DNA of 6,040 nt from assembly GCA_002366775.1 (NCBI GenBank), contig DFBW01000117.1:1-6040 (forward strand). Reading direction: 5' to 3'. Within the stretch, counting starts at the first letter, position 1. Every line of letters begins with the position of its first letter. This DNA is from Roseovarius sp. UBA3070. Its GTDB lineage: Bacteria; Pseudomonadota; Alphaproteobacteria; Rhodobacterales; Rhodobacteraceae. Both the position numbers and the translations under genes were made by a program. Below are positions 1 to 5,383 of this stretch, one piece after another. The notes under the pieces are model-generated. The model saw only the letters and a program-made list of their open reading frames with translations. It had not been told where the DNA came from and ran no database searches.

Positions 1-104
1 GCCCTGATCGCGGCCCGCGAGTTTTCGGGGCGGGCAGCCGCCACATCATGCAGCCCCCGGTGCGCGATGGGCTGGCGAAAGAAATCAGCTGGCAGGGTGG
101 TCAT
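1..104 (-). CDS. Glycerophosphodiester phosphodiesterase (GDPD family), N-terminal fragment
   Basis: Only the first 34 codons are present; the gene runs off the left edge. The translation from the ATG at 102-104 contains HRG at residues 15-17 and PENS at residues 26-29. These are the first two conserved blocks of the GDPD/UgpQ TIM-barrel family, supplying a catalytic histidine and arginine and a metal-binding glutamate. Family members hydrolyse glycerophosphodiesters to sn-glycerol 3-phosphate and an alcohol. No signal peptide precedes the motif, so a cytoplasmic UgpQ-like enzyme is more likely than a secreted GlpQ-like one. The ATG overlaps the TGA of the upstream RidA-family gene (ATGA), which implies co-transcription and translational coupling. 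The family call rests on these two motifs with correct spacing; substrate preference cannot be judged. Confidence 0.85.
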   Translation of the reverse strand, partial: MTTLPADFFRQPIAHRGLHDVAAARPENSRAAIR

Positions 105-562
105 TTGATCTGAAATACACCGTCTATTTCCACAGCCACGCCAAAGGGCAATGATGGGGCCGATACAGCCGCGCGAGCATGTTTGCCGACATCCCCCAAG
201 ACGTCACCGATGAAATTGGAGGCCCCGTTGATCACAGCGGGTTGTTCGGTGAAATCAGGGGTAGAGTTGACGAAACCCGTCAGTTTGACAACCCGCACCA
301 AACGATCCAGATCACCACCACAGGCGGCTTTAACCTGTGCCAGCAAGGCAATTGCGCAAACCTTAGCAGCATCAGCACCGGCGGCAGTATCCATATCTGC
401 GCCCAGTTTACCGGTCAGCAATGTGTCACCATCCTTGGCGATCTGGCCGGACACATAGACCATGTCGCCGACCTGCACATAAGGCACATAATTGGCAGCC
501 GGTGCCGGTGCTTCGGGCAACGTTACCCCCATGTCAGCCAAGCGTGTTTCAAACTTTCCCAT
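101..562 (-). CDS. RidA/YjgF/UK114-family protein (about 150-residue subgroup)
   Basis: A 153-residue protein of the RidA (YjgF/YER057c/UK114) superfamily. Characterised RidA proteins deaminate reactive enamine/imine intermediates such as 2-aminoacrylate. This one belongs to the longer subgroup with an RLADMGVTLPEAPAPAANYVP-like N-terminus, whose role is poorly defined. Visible family features are VYVSGQ (residues 35-40), the GKLGAD stretch (51-56), KLTGFVNSTPDF (93-104) and the C-terminal HARAAV...SLP...VEID block. Arg130 aligns with E. coli RidA Arg105, which binds the substrate carboxylate, and Glu145 aligns with Glu120, so imine deaminase chemistry is possible. There is no signal peptide, so it is cytoplasmic; the family usually forms trimers. 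The ATG start is supported by AGGA/GAGG about 7 bases upstream. It is the first gene of the pair with the downstream GDPD gene, joined by a 4-bp overlap. Confidence 0.9.
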   Translation of the reverse strand: MGKFETRLADMGVTLPEAPAPAANYVPYVQVGDMVYVSGQIAKDGDTLLTGKLGADMDTAAGADAAKVCAIALLAQVKAACGGDLDRLVRVVKLTGFVNSTPDFTEQPAVINGASNFIGDVLGDVGKHARAAVSAPSLPFGVAVEIDGVFQIK

Positions 563-568
563 CGGGGT

Positions 569-573
569 TCCTC
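569..573 (-). promoter_or_regulatory. Ribosome binding site of the RidA-family gene
   Basis: Read on the minus strand this is GAGGA, ending 6 bases before the ATG at 560-562. It fixes the start of the RidA-family gene. I could not identify a convincing -35/-10 pair upstream. Confidence 0.6.
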
Positions 574-643
574 ACGTTTTGCAATTGAAGCGACGCTAGC
601 GGGTGCAGGACCCGAAGGAAATGACAAAATCAAACTGCCCAGA

Positions 644-655
644 CGGCGCGCGCCG
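644..655. repeat. 12-bp GC palindrome CGGCGCGCGCCG
   Basis: This is a perfect self-complementary 12-mer with no spacer, in non-coding DNA upstream of the RidA-family gene. Alternating GC palindromes occur by chance in GC-rich genomes, so a function is not established. Confidence 0.4.
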
Positions 656-664
656 GTGACCAGA

Positions 665-680
665 TTTTTCGCACGAAAAA
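665..680. repeat. Palindrome TTTTTCG-CA-CGAAAAA
   Basis: Perfect 7-bp arms are separated by 2 bases, in the gap between the secretion operon and the RidA-family gene. As RNA it could fold into a 6-bp stem with a 4-base loop. As DNA it looks like a dimeric-protein operator. It lies about 100 bp upstream of the RidA-family start, where an activator or repressor could bind. Confidence 0.45.
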
Positions 681-689
681 CCATGGGTT

Positions 690-713
690 AAGAAAATTCA
701 TGCGCATTTTCTT
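690..713 (-). terminator. Possible terminator hairpin of the type I secretion operon
   Basis: Arms AAGAAAAT and ATTTTCTT pair perfectly over 8 bp around an 8-base loop, starting 14 bases past the stop codon of the adaptor gene. The stem is AT-rich. The nearest U-run on the minus-strand transcript follows only 9 bases later, inside the next palindrome, so this is not a textbook intrinsic terminator. Position is the main argument for it. Confidence 0.35.
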
Positions 714-727
714 GGGCCGCTCAGGGG

Positions 728-2032
728 TTAATCCCGCAGGGCCTTGGCAAAATAATCCGCGAAAGGTTTCAGCAGATAAGCGATAGGCGTGCGATCCTGA
801 GTGCGGATGAACGCCTCAACCGGCATGCCTGGAATCAGGGTGGTGCCTTCGGGCAAACGGGCTTGTTCACCTTCGCTCAGCACGATCTCGGCCCGGTAAT
901 AGCTTTGCTGCGTGTTTTCATCAGTGAAACTATCTGCCGAAATCTGCACCACTTGCCCGGTCAACTCAGGTGTTTCGCGCTGGTCGAGCGCTGAAAAGCG
1001 CAGGGTCACATCCTGGCCAAGGAATATCTTGTCGATGTGAATCGGTTCAATCTGAGCATTGATGATCAAGGGGCGGTCTTGAGGGACCACAAACAACACC
1101 GGTTCCGCCGGGCGTACCACAGACTTGATGCCAAAAACGCGCAGGCCATAAACCACGCCGCTGACCGGAGCGGTGATCTCAAGTCGGGCTTTGCGTTCGA
1201 TCAGAGCATTGCGTTCTTCGCGCAATTCCAGCTCGCGGTATTGCAGATCACGCAGTGTGGTGATCGCTTCTTCGCGGCGCCGGGTGGCGAGTTTGAGGAT
1301 TTCCACGTCAATTTCCGTGATCCGCCCCGCCGCCTGCGCCTTTTGTGATGTCAGCTCGCCTGCTTGGCCGCTCAGCCGCGCATCCTCGCGTTGCAGGGCC
1401 AAAACACGGGCGGCCTGGGCCAACCCGCGATCCAAAAGGGATTGCTGATCGGCCAGTTCTTTGGTGATCAGTTCCAATTGGCGCACCAGTGACACTTGCT
1501 GTGCTTCGATCCCGTTGATCTGGTCAGCGATCTGTCCACGGCGTTTTTGCAGTTGGTCAATCTCTTGTGCAATGGACTCGGCCCGCGCTTGCAGCAGGCG
1601 TTCTTGCCCAGCAATCAGATCAGCCGCATCAGGATTTTCAGCCGCCGCATCGGTGATAAGCCTGTCAAAGCTGATCTCCGACTCGCCGTCACGCTCAGCT
1701 TCAAGCCGACCCCGACGTGCAATCAGTTCATACAATTGGCTTTCGGTGATCGACAGCCGCGAGGCCAGTTCAGAATCGTCCAGCCGCAGCAAAACCTGCC
1801 CGGCCTCAACGATATCACCTTCACGCACGGACAGACCTGCCACAACGCCGCCATCGGGGTGTTGCACCACCTGACGGTTCTGATCCACCTCAATTCGCCC
1901 CCCGGCGATTATCGCGCCTGAGATTTTTGTGGCGGTAGACCACAGGCCAAATCCGCCCAACAATAGGGTTAACCCCAACAGGCCCACAATCATTGGTCCG
2001 CGTACGGGCCAGCCTTGTTCGCGTGCGCTCAT
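728..2032 (-). CDS. Type I secretion periplasmic adaptor (HlyD/PrtE-family membrane fusion protein)
   Basis: A 434-residue membrane fusion protein that would bridge the inner-membrane ABC exporter to a TolC-type outer-membrane channel. A short cytoplasmic N-terminus is followed by one membrane segment at about residues 13-32. The first lipoyl-like half is at about 46-88 (VVAGLSVREGDIVEAGQVLL). A long glutamine/glutamate/arginine-rich coiled-coil hairpin spans about 90-285. The second lipoyl half starts at ITAPVSGVVYGL (286-297), and a beta-barrel/membrane-proximal domain follows, ending near IPGMPVEAFIRTQDRT (about 400-415), typical of the HlyD/PrtE C-terminus. Length suits the family. The start is well supported: ATG at 2030-2032 preceded by GGGAGG and overlapping the TGA of the ABC gene. 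This fixed pairing with a PrtD-type ATPase favours protein secretion over small-molecule efflux. The substrate is not evident. Confidence 0.93.
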   Translation of the reverse strand: MSAREQGWPVRGPMIVGLLGLTLLLGGFGLWSTATKISGAIIAGGRIEVDQNRQVVQHPDGGVVAGLSVREGDIVEAGQVLLRLDDSELASRLSITESQLYELIARRGRLEAERDGESEISFDRLITDAAAENPDAADLIAGQERLLQARAESIAQEIDQLQKRRGQIADQINGIEAQQVSLVRQLELITKELADQQSLLDRGLAQAARVLALQREDARLSGQAGELTSQKAQAAGRITEIDVEILKLATRRREEAITTLRDLQYRELELREERNALIERKARLEITAPVSGVVYGLRVFGIKSVVRPAEPVLFVVPQDRPLIINAQIEPIHIDKIFLGQDVTLRFSALDQRETPELTGQVVQISADSFTDENTQQSYYRAEIVLSEGEQARLPEGTTLIPGMPVEAFIRTQDRTPIAYLLKPFADYFAKALRD

Positions 2033-3762
2033 TGCACACCTCCCGGACCATCAGATTTGGCAACTTCCGAATGATTGGATAACACCTCGCGCAGCACTTT
2101 TTCCTTGGGGCCAAAGGCGCGCACCTGACCGTTATCCAGCACCAATAGCAGGTCACATTCTTTGATTGCGGCCGGGCGATGCGCCATAATCAGGATGGAT
2201 TTGCCGACAGATTTAAACCCTCGGATGGCTACATTCACGGCTTCTGACCCTTCGTTGTCGAGGTTTGAATTGGGCTCGTCCAGCACCAACAGAACCGGAT
2301 CGCCATACATGGCGCGGGCCAGGCCAATACGCTGCATCTGCCCACCCGACAACCGCCCGCCATTTGCCGTGACGCGCGTGTCATAGCCCTCTGGCAGGGC
2401 CAGGATCATCTCATGCGCATCGGCGCGACGTGCGGCCAGAACAACTTGTTCATCGTCGGGTTCCTCTGCCAAACGGGCGATGTTCTGAGCAATCGTGCCG
2501 TCAAACAGCTGCACCCGCTGCGGCAGATATCCGATGTGCGCGCCCAGTACATGCGGCTCAAACTGGTCAAGGGCTGCGCCATCCAGCCGGATTTTGCCCC
2601 CCGCCGGAGCCCAAACGCCAGTCAGTGCACGCGCCAAGGTGGATTTTCCCGCACCGGATTGACCAATGACGCCCACGGCCTGCCCCGGTTGCAGCTTAAA
2701 GCTGACCATCTTCAGCGCCGCTTGGGTTTCCCCCGGCGGTGCAATGGTTAACTGCTGCACCTCCAGCAGGGCCTTGGGGCGGGGCAATTGCGTCTTAGCT
2801 TCCTCAGGCCGGACACGACCCAGCAAACCCGCAAGGTTTTTCCAACCACGCACCGTGCGCTGTACAACGGGCCATTGGCCGATGACCTGTTCAATCGGGG
2901 CCAAGGCACGGCCCAACAGGATTGAACCGGCGATCATGGCACCCGGTGTCAGCTCGTCTTGTAATACCAGATATGCGCCGACGCCCAGCATCGCCGATTG
3001 CAAGAACAGGCGGAACACTTTGGAGAGGGTCGTGAATGTGCCACCCAGATCAGCGGCCGACATTTGATCATCCAACGCCTTGTCACGCGCCACCTGCCAG
3101 CGGCGAAACGCGGCGTCCCCCATGCCCATGGCCTGCACCATTTCCGACTCAGCACGAATCTGGCTTAACATGCCCTCGGCATGGACCGCAGCAATGCTGG
3201 AACGTGCCACCGGGCGACGAGTGACCGTTTGATTGATCAATGTCACAAGTATCAGCAGCAATCCGCCGATCACCGCCAATGCGCCCAACCACGGATGAAA
3301 CACCCAGATTGCGGCCAAAAAGAACGGCGTCCAGGGGATGTCAAAAATCGCCATCAACACCGGTGCGGCCATCAGCCGTTGTACCGCGTCCAGATCGCTA
3401 AGGCCGGTTGTTGCTGCCGGGTCCTGCACCTGTGAAGAGCGCCGTATCACCGCATCAAACACCCGCTTTTCCATAGTGGCCTGAAACCGCGCCCCAACCC
3501 GTGCCATGACGCGCCCACGGGCATAATCCAGCAGCCCCATCATGCCAAAAAGAAAGGCCACGAGCACCGAAAGCGCGATCAATGTCTCAACCGATCGGCT
3601 GCCCAAAACCCGGTCATAGACCTGCAACATGTACAGCGGACCGGTTAGCATCAACAGGTTCACAAAGAAGCTGAATATGGCCACAGACCAATAGAGCCTG
3701 CGGCTTTGGCGCCGCGCGGCGCGCAATTCGTCCAATCCGGCCTGATACTGTCGATTGTCCAT
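2029..3762 (-). CDS. Type I secretion system permease/ATPase (PrtD-family ABC exporter)
   Basis: A 577-residue fused ABC half-exporter, the inner-membrane motor of a type I secretion system. The N-terminal half is a type I exporter membrane domain: segments are apparent near 25-46, 60-80, 137-178 and 250-290, and it opens with the PrtD-like block NLLMLTGPLYMLQVYDRVL (35-53). The nucleotide-binding domain spans about 330-560 and is intact: Walker A GQSGAGKST (367-375), Q-loop Gln415, signature LSGGQ (471-475), Walker B LLVLDEP with Asp495 and Glu496, D-loop NSNLD, and H-loop His528. There is no N-terminal C39 peptidase or C39-like domain, which separates it from HlyB- and bacteriocin-type exporters. 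Such proteins usually export RTX proteases, lipases or S-layer-like proteins carrying C-terminal signals. It is first in the operon; AAGGA lies 7 bases before the ATG. No TolC homologue or RTX gene is nearby. Confidence 0.93.
   Translation of the reverse strand: MDNRQYQAGLDELRAARRQSRRLYWSVAIFSFFVNLLMLTGPLYMLQVYDRVLGSRSVETLIALSVLVAFLFGMMGLLDYARGRVMARVGARFQATMEKRVFDAVIRRSSQVQDPAATTGLSDLDAVQRLMAAPVLMAIFDIPWTPFFLAAIWVFHPWLGALAVIGGLLLILVTLINQTVTRRPVARSSIAAVHAEGMLSQIRAESEMVQAMGMGDAAFRRWQVARDKALDDQMSAADLGGTFTTLSKVFRLFLQSAMLGVGAYLVLQDELTPGAMIAGSILLGRALAPIEQVIGQWPVVQRTVRGWKNLAGLLGRVRPEEAKTQLPRPKALLEVQQLTIAPPGETQAALKMVSFKLQPGQAVGVIGQSGAGKSTLARALTGVWAPAGGKIRLDGAALDQFEPHVLGAHIGYLPQRVQLFDGTIAQNIARLAEEPDDEQVVLAARRADAHEMILALPEGYDTRVTANGGRLSGGQMQRIGLARAMYGDPVLLVLDEPNSNLDNEGSEAVNVAIRGFKSVGKSILIMAHRPAAIKECDLLLVLDNGQVRAFGPKEKVLREVLSNHSEVAKSDGPGGVQ
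2039..2044 (-). promoter_or_regulatory. Ribosome binding site of the adaptor gene, inside the ABC gene
   Basis: GGGAGG on the minus strand sits 6 bases before the adaptor ATG and within the last codons of the ABC gene. Together with the ATGA overlap it implies coupled translation of the two secretion subunits and fixes the adaptor start. Confidence 0.7.
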
Positions 3763-3940
3763 CTTGTGGTCCTTATATCAGCCCGCACCGGTTCGCATCG
3801 GATTGACGCTTCATATGATTTGCGACATACCGCAAATGTCTCCATTCTGCCACAATCGTCAAGGGTCGTACCTGGATGATCTGGGCCTTATGCTGAGATG
3901 GTTTATGTACTTCGCTACATCTAAAATTGCGATTGAAACT
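3763..3940. promoter_or_regulatory. Divergent intergenic region between the secretion and mla operons
   Basis: About 178 bp separates the ABC gene start (minus strand) from the preferred mlaA start (plus strand), so both promoters should lie here. The half nearer mlaA is clearly AT-richer than the flanking genes. I see the ABC gene's AAGGA (3770-3774) and a perfect inverted repeat (3818-3837). There is a TTGACG (3803-3808) reading toward mlaA with only a poor -10 17 bases on, and TAAAAT (3922-3927), a good -10 match with no good -35. Promoter positions are therefore not assigned. Confidence 0.55.
3818..3837. promoter_or_regulatory. Candidate operator: inverted repeat ATTTGCG-N6-CGCAAAT
   Basis: Two perfect 7-bp arms around a 6-base spacer lie in the non-coding divergent region, 56 bp from the ABC gene start and about 103 bp from the preferred mlaA start. 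The geometry suits a dimeric helix-turn-helix regulator. It does not match the FNR/CRP-type box (TTGAT-N4-ATCAA) or the alphaproteobacterial LexA direct repeat (GAAC-N7-GAAC). The regulator is unknown. An RNA hairpin is an alternative reading. Confidence 0.45.
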
Positions 3941-4723
3941 GTGTCTGATTTGTTCTGTCAAAAAAACCTTACCAAACTGCGTCTTGTGTTGGCCCTGATC
4001 GGGGTGACAGCCCTGGTGGCGTGTGGCCCGCGCGCGGGCCATCCTGTGGGCGAGCCATTTGACCCGTTTGAGCAGGAAAATCGCAAGGTTCATGAATTCA
4101 ATAAATCCGTTGACCGTGCTTTGGTACGTCCGGCAGGCAAGGGGTACAGCTCGGCTGTGCCGGATGATGTTGAAATCCTCGTGGGCCGGTTTTCGTTTAA
4201 CCTGTCGATCCCGCAATCCGTGGTGAACAATGCCTTGCGTGGCAACATGAAAGGCGCGACCGAGGATTTGTACCGCTTTGTCGTCAACACTACGATTGGC
4301 ATGGGCGGGTTGTTTGACCCCGCGAGCGAGCTGAATATGCCCGAACCGACCAATGCGGATTTCGGCATGACGTTACACGCATGGGGTGTCCCGCAAGGTG
4401 CCTATGTTGAATTGCCGCTTCTTGGCCCATCAACGGAACGCGATGCGGTGGGTAAATTTGTTGACCTTTTCACCAATCCGCTCAGCTATGTGCTGCCCTC
4501 GCCCGAGAAATACATCGGCACGGCGGCCTCTGTGTCATCGCGGTTAAGTGATCGTGGGCGGTTTGCGGACACATTCGATTCAATTCTATATGAAAGTGCC
4601 GACAGCTATGCACAGGCCCGTTCACTCTGGCTGCAAAAGCGCAAGTTTGAACTGGAAGGATCAGGGGGTGATGCCTACCTTGATCCATATGACAGCCCCT
4701 ACGAGGACCCGTATGATGAGTAA
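3941..4723 (+). CDS. mlaA: MlaA (VacJ) family outer-membrane lipoprotein
   Basis: From the preferred GTG start this is a 260-residue lipoprotein. MlaA sits in the outer membrane with a porin, removes mislocalised phospholipids from the outer leaflet and hands them to MlaC. The N-terminus is a lipoprotein signal: basic LTKLRL, a hydrophobic core, then lipobox LVAC with Cys28 lipidated; Gly at +2 is compatible with outer-membrane sorting. Family blocks follow: DPFEQENRKVHEFNKSVD (from residue 41), GMGGLFDPAS (120-129), DFGMTLHAWGV (140-150) and LPLLGPSTERDAVG (158-171). The last 18 residues form an unusual acidic, tyrosine-spaced tail. The frame stays open back to 3755, with in-frame ATGs at 3890 and 3905. 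Those would give an overlong n-region of 40 or more residues and lack coding-like third positions, so GTG 3941 (or TTG 3950) is preferred despite a poor ribosome site. It overlaps mlaC by 11 bp. Confidence 0.9.
   Translation: MSDLFCQKNLTKLRLVLALIGVTALVACGPRAGHPVGEPFDPFEQENRKVHEFNKSVDRALVRPAGKGYSSAVPDDVEILVGRFSFNLSIPQSVVNNALRGNMKGATEDLYRFVVNTTIGMGGLFDPASELNMPEPTNADFGMTLHAWGVPQGAYVELPLLGPSTERDAVGKFVDLFTNPLSYVLPSPEKYIGTAASVSSRLSDRGRFADTFDSILYESADSYAQARSLWLQKRKFELEGSGGDAYLDPYDSPYEDPYDE
4664..4720 (+). other. Acidic tyrosine-periodic C-terminal tail of MlaA
   Basis: The last 19 codons of mlaA encode a glycine-rich linker followed by YLDPYDSPYEDPYDE, where four tyrosines are each spaced by three residues, mostly Asp, Glu, Pro or Ser. 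It lies beyond the conserved MlaA domain and looks disordered. A role is unknown. Confidence 0.6.
4703..4707 (+). promoter_or_regulatory. Ribosome binding site of mlaC, inside mlaA
   Basis: GAGGA lies 5 bases before ATG 4713 and 8 bases before ATG 4716, within the end of mlaA. It supports a start here rather than the upstream ATG of the same open frame, and implies coupling of mlaC translation to mlaA. Which of the two adjacent ATGs is used cannot be told. Confidence 0.65.
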
Positions 4724-5318
4724 TTTTTCCCGCCGCAGCTTTTTGTCGGCCAGTGCCCTGACCTCAGTTGCCACTTTGCTGCCTACCGGCGTATTGGCCC
4801 TGAATGACGTTCAGGCCAAAACATTGGTTGATAAAGTGGTCACCGATATCAACCGCGTAATCGGATCGGGCAAATCACTGTCTGGCATGATCTCGGACTT
4901 TGAAAAGATTTTCCGCAAATATGCAGATGTGAACGTTATTGCCAGCTCGACCCTGGGGGCAGACAGCAGGCGGCTGAGCTCGGGCCAGAAGAAGGCCTAT
5001 GTGCTGGCGTTCCGCGGCTATATCGCGCGCAAGTACGGCAAGCGGTTCAAGGAATTTGAAGGCGGGCGGATCGAAGTCAAAGGCGCACGCAAGGTCAAAT
5101 CCTGGCACGAAGTGAAATCCACCGCCTATCTGAAAGGTGAATCACCCTTTGAAGTGCTGTTTTTGGTATCGGATCGTTCCGGCAAGGACCTGTTCTTTGA
5201 CATGGTGATTGAGGGCGTTAGCCTGCGTCTGAGCGAGCGCACCGAGATCGGCTCCATGCTGGACCGGCGCAATGGCGATATCAACGCGCTGATCGCGGAT
5301 CTGAAAAAGGCGGGGTAA
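4713..5318 (+). CDS. mlaC: MlaC (Ttg2D) family periplasmic phospholipid carrier with Tat-type signal
   Basis: A 201-residue protein of the MlaC/Ttg2D (toluene tolerance) family, close to the 211 residues of E. coli MlaC. MlaC shuttles phospholipid through the periplasm between the MlaA-porin complex and the inner-membrane MlaFEDB ABC complex. The N-terminus carries a twin-arginine signal, SRRSFL (residues 5-10), then a hydrophobic stretch and a likely cut after VLA (27-29). The mature part shows the family layout: a helical start with IFRKYADV (66-73), the helix around KKAYVLAFRGYIARKYGKRF (93-112), a strand with GGRIEVKGARKVK, and the late FDMVIEGVSLRLSERTEI (162-179) that resembles the MlaC core VKIEGVSLL. 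It follows mlaA with an 11-bp overlap, forming an mlaA-mlaC operon. The mlaFED genes are not in the window. The twin-arginine signal differs from the Sec signal of E. coli MlaC. Confidence 0.88.
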   Translation: MMSNFSRRSFLSASALTSVATLLPTGVLALNDVQAKTLVDKVVTDINRVIGSGKSLSGMISDFEKIFRKYADVNVIASSTLGADSRRLSSGQKKAYVLAFRGYIARKYGKRFKEFEGGRIEVKGARKVKSWHEVKSTAYLKGESPFEVLFLVSDRSGKDLFFDMVIEGVSLRLSERTEIGSMLDRRNGDINALIADLKKAG

Positions 5319-5323
5319 GGCCC

Positions 5324-5351
5324 GGCTTGCGCATCTGAAGCCTCAGTTTTT
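5324..5351 (+). terminator. Weak candidate terminator after mlaC
   Basis: GGCTT (5324-5328) can pair with AAGCC (5338-5342), or CTGA with TCAG (5335-5346), followed by TTTTT at 5347-5351. The stems are only 4-5 bp, but a hairpin plus U-run just past the mlaC stop is what an intrinsic terminator would look like. Confidence 0.35.
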
Positions 5352-5360
5352 GTGGTGAAG

Positions 5361-5379
5361 GCCTGCGCGTGACGCAGGC
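5361..5379. terminator. Hairpin in the convergent gap, possible bidirectional terminator
   Basis: GCCTGCG and CGCAGGC pair perfectly (7 bp, GC-rich) around a 5-base loop, between the convergent mlaC and PBP genes. No U-run follows immediately on either strand. It begins just past the PBP stop codon (minus strand). Confidence 0.4.
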
Positions 5380-5383
5380 GTTC

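Larger units (their letters stand above)
563..727. other. 165-bp intergenic region with clustered palindromes
   Basis: The gap separates the 3' end of the secretion operon from the start of the RidA-family gene; both are on the minus strand. It should therefore hold the terminator of the former and the promoter of the latter. Three dyads lie within about 70 bp: a 12-bp GC palindrome at 644-655, TTTTTCG-CA-CGAAAAA at 665-680 and an 8-bp-arm repeat at 690-713. No small gene with a credible ribosome site was seen. Confidence 0.6.

Noticed and set aside
614..634. FNR-type box near the TGACAAAATCAA stretch
   Set aside because: The half sites are one base off the TTGAT-N4-ATCAA spacing and the left half does not match.
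179..691. Open frame of 170 codons on the plus strand across the RidA-family gene
   Set aside because: It is antisense to a clear RidA-family protein, has no family resemblance, and is explained by codon bias of the real gene.
1037..1921. Several overlapping plus-strand open frames opposite the adaptor gene
   Set aside because: They are antisense shadows of a well-supported HlyD/PrtE-type protein, with Ser/Arg-rich composition typical of such shadows.
1890..2156. Minus-strand frame of 88 codons spanning the ABC/adaptor junction
   Set aside because: It lies out of frame across the end of one real gene and the start of the next, and the 4-bp overlap with a strong ribosome site explains the junction fully.
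2029..3762. Idea that the ABC exporter is the lipid-transporting partner of MlaA/MlaC
   Set aside because: It has a fused membrane/ATPase architecture and PrtD motifs and is paired with a PrtE-type adaptor, unlike MlaFE; it is also on the opposite strand.
3755..3940. Upstream extension of mlaA to an ATG at 3755
   Set aside because: It would overlap the ABC gene start on the other strand and bury the lipoprotein signal 90 residues in; composition is not coding-like.
4548..4712. Upstream extension of mlaC to an ATG at 4548
   Set aside because: It would lie deep inside mlaA and place about 55 residues before the twin-arginine signal; GAGGA before 4713/4716 gives the natural start.
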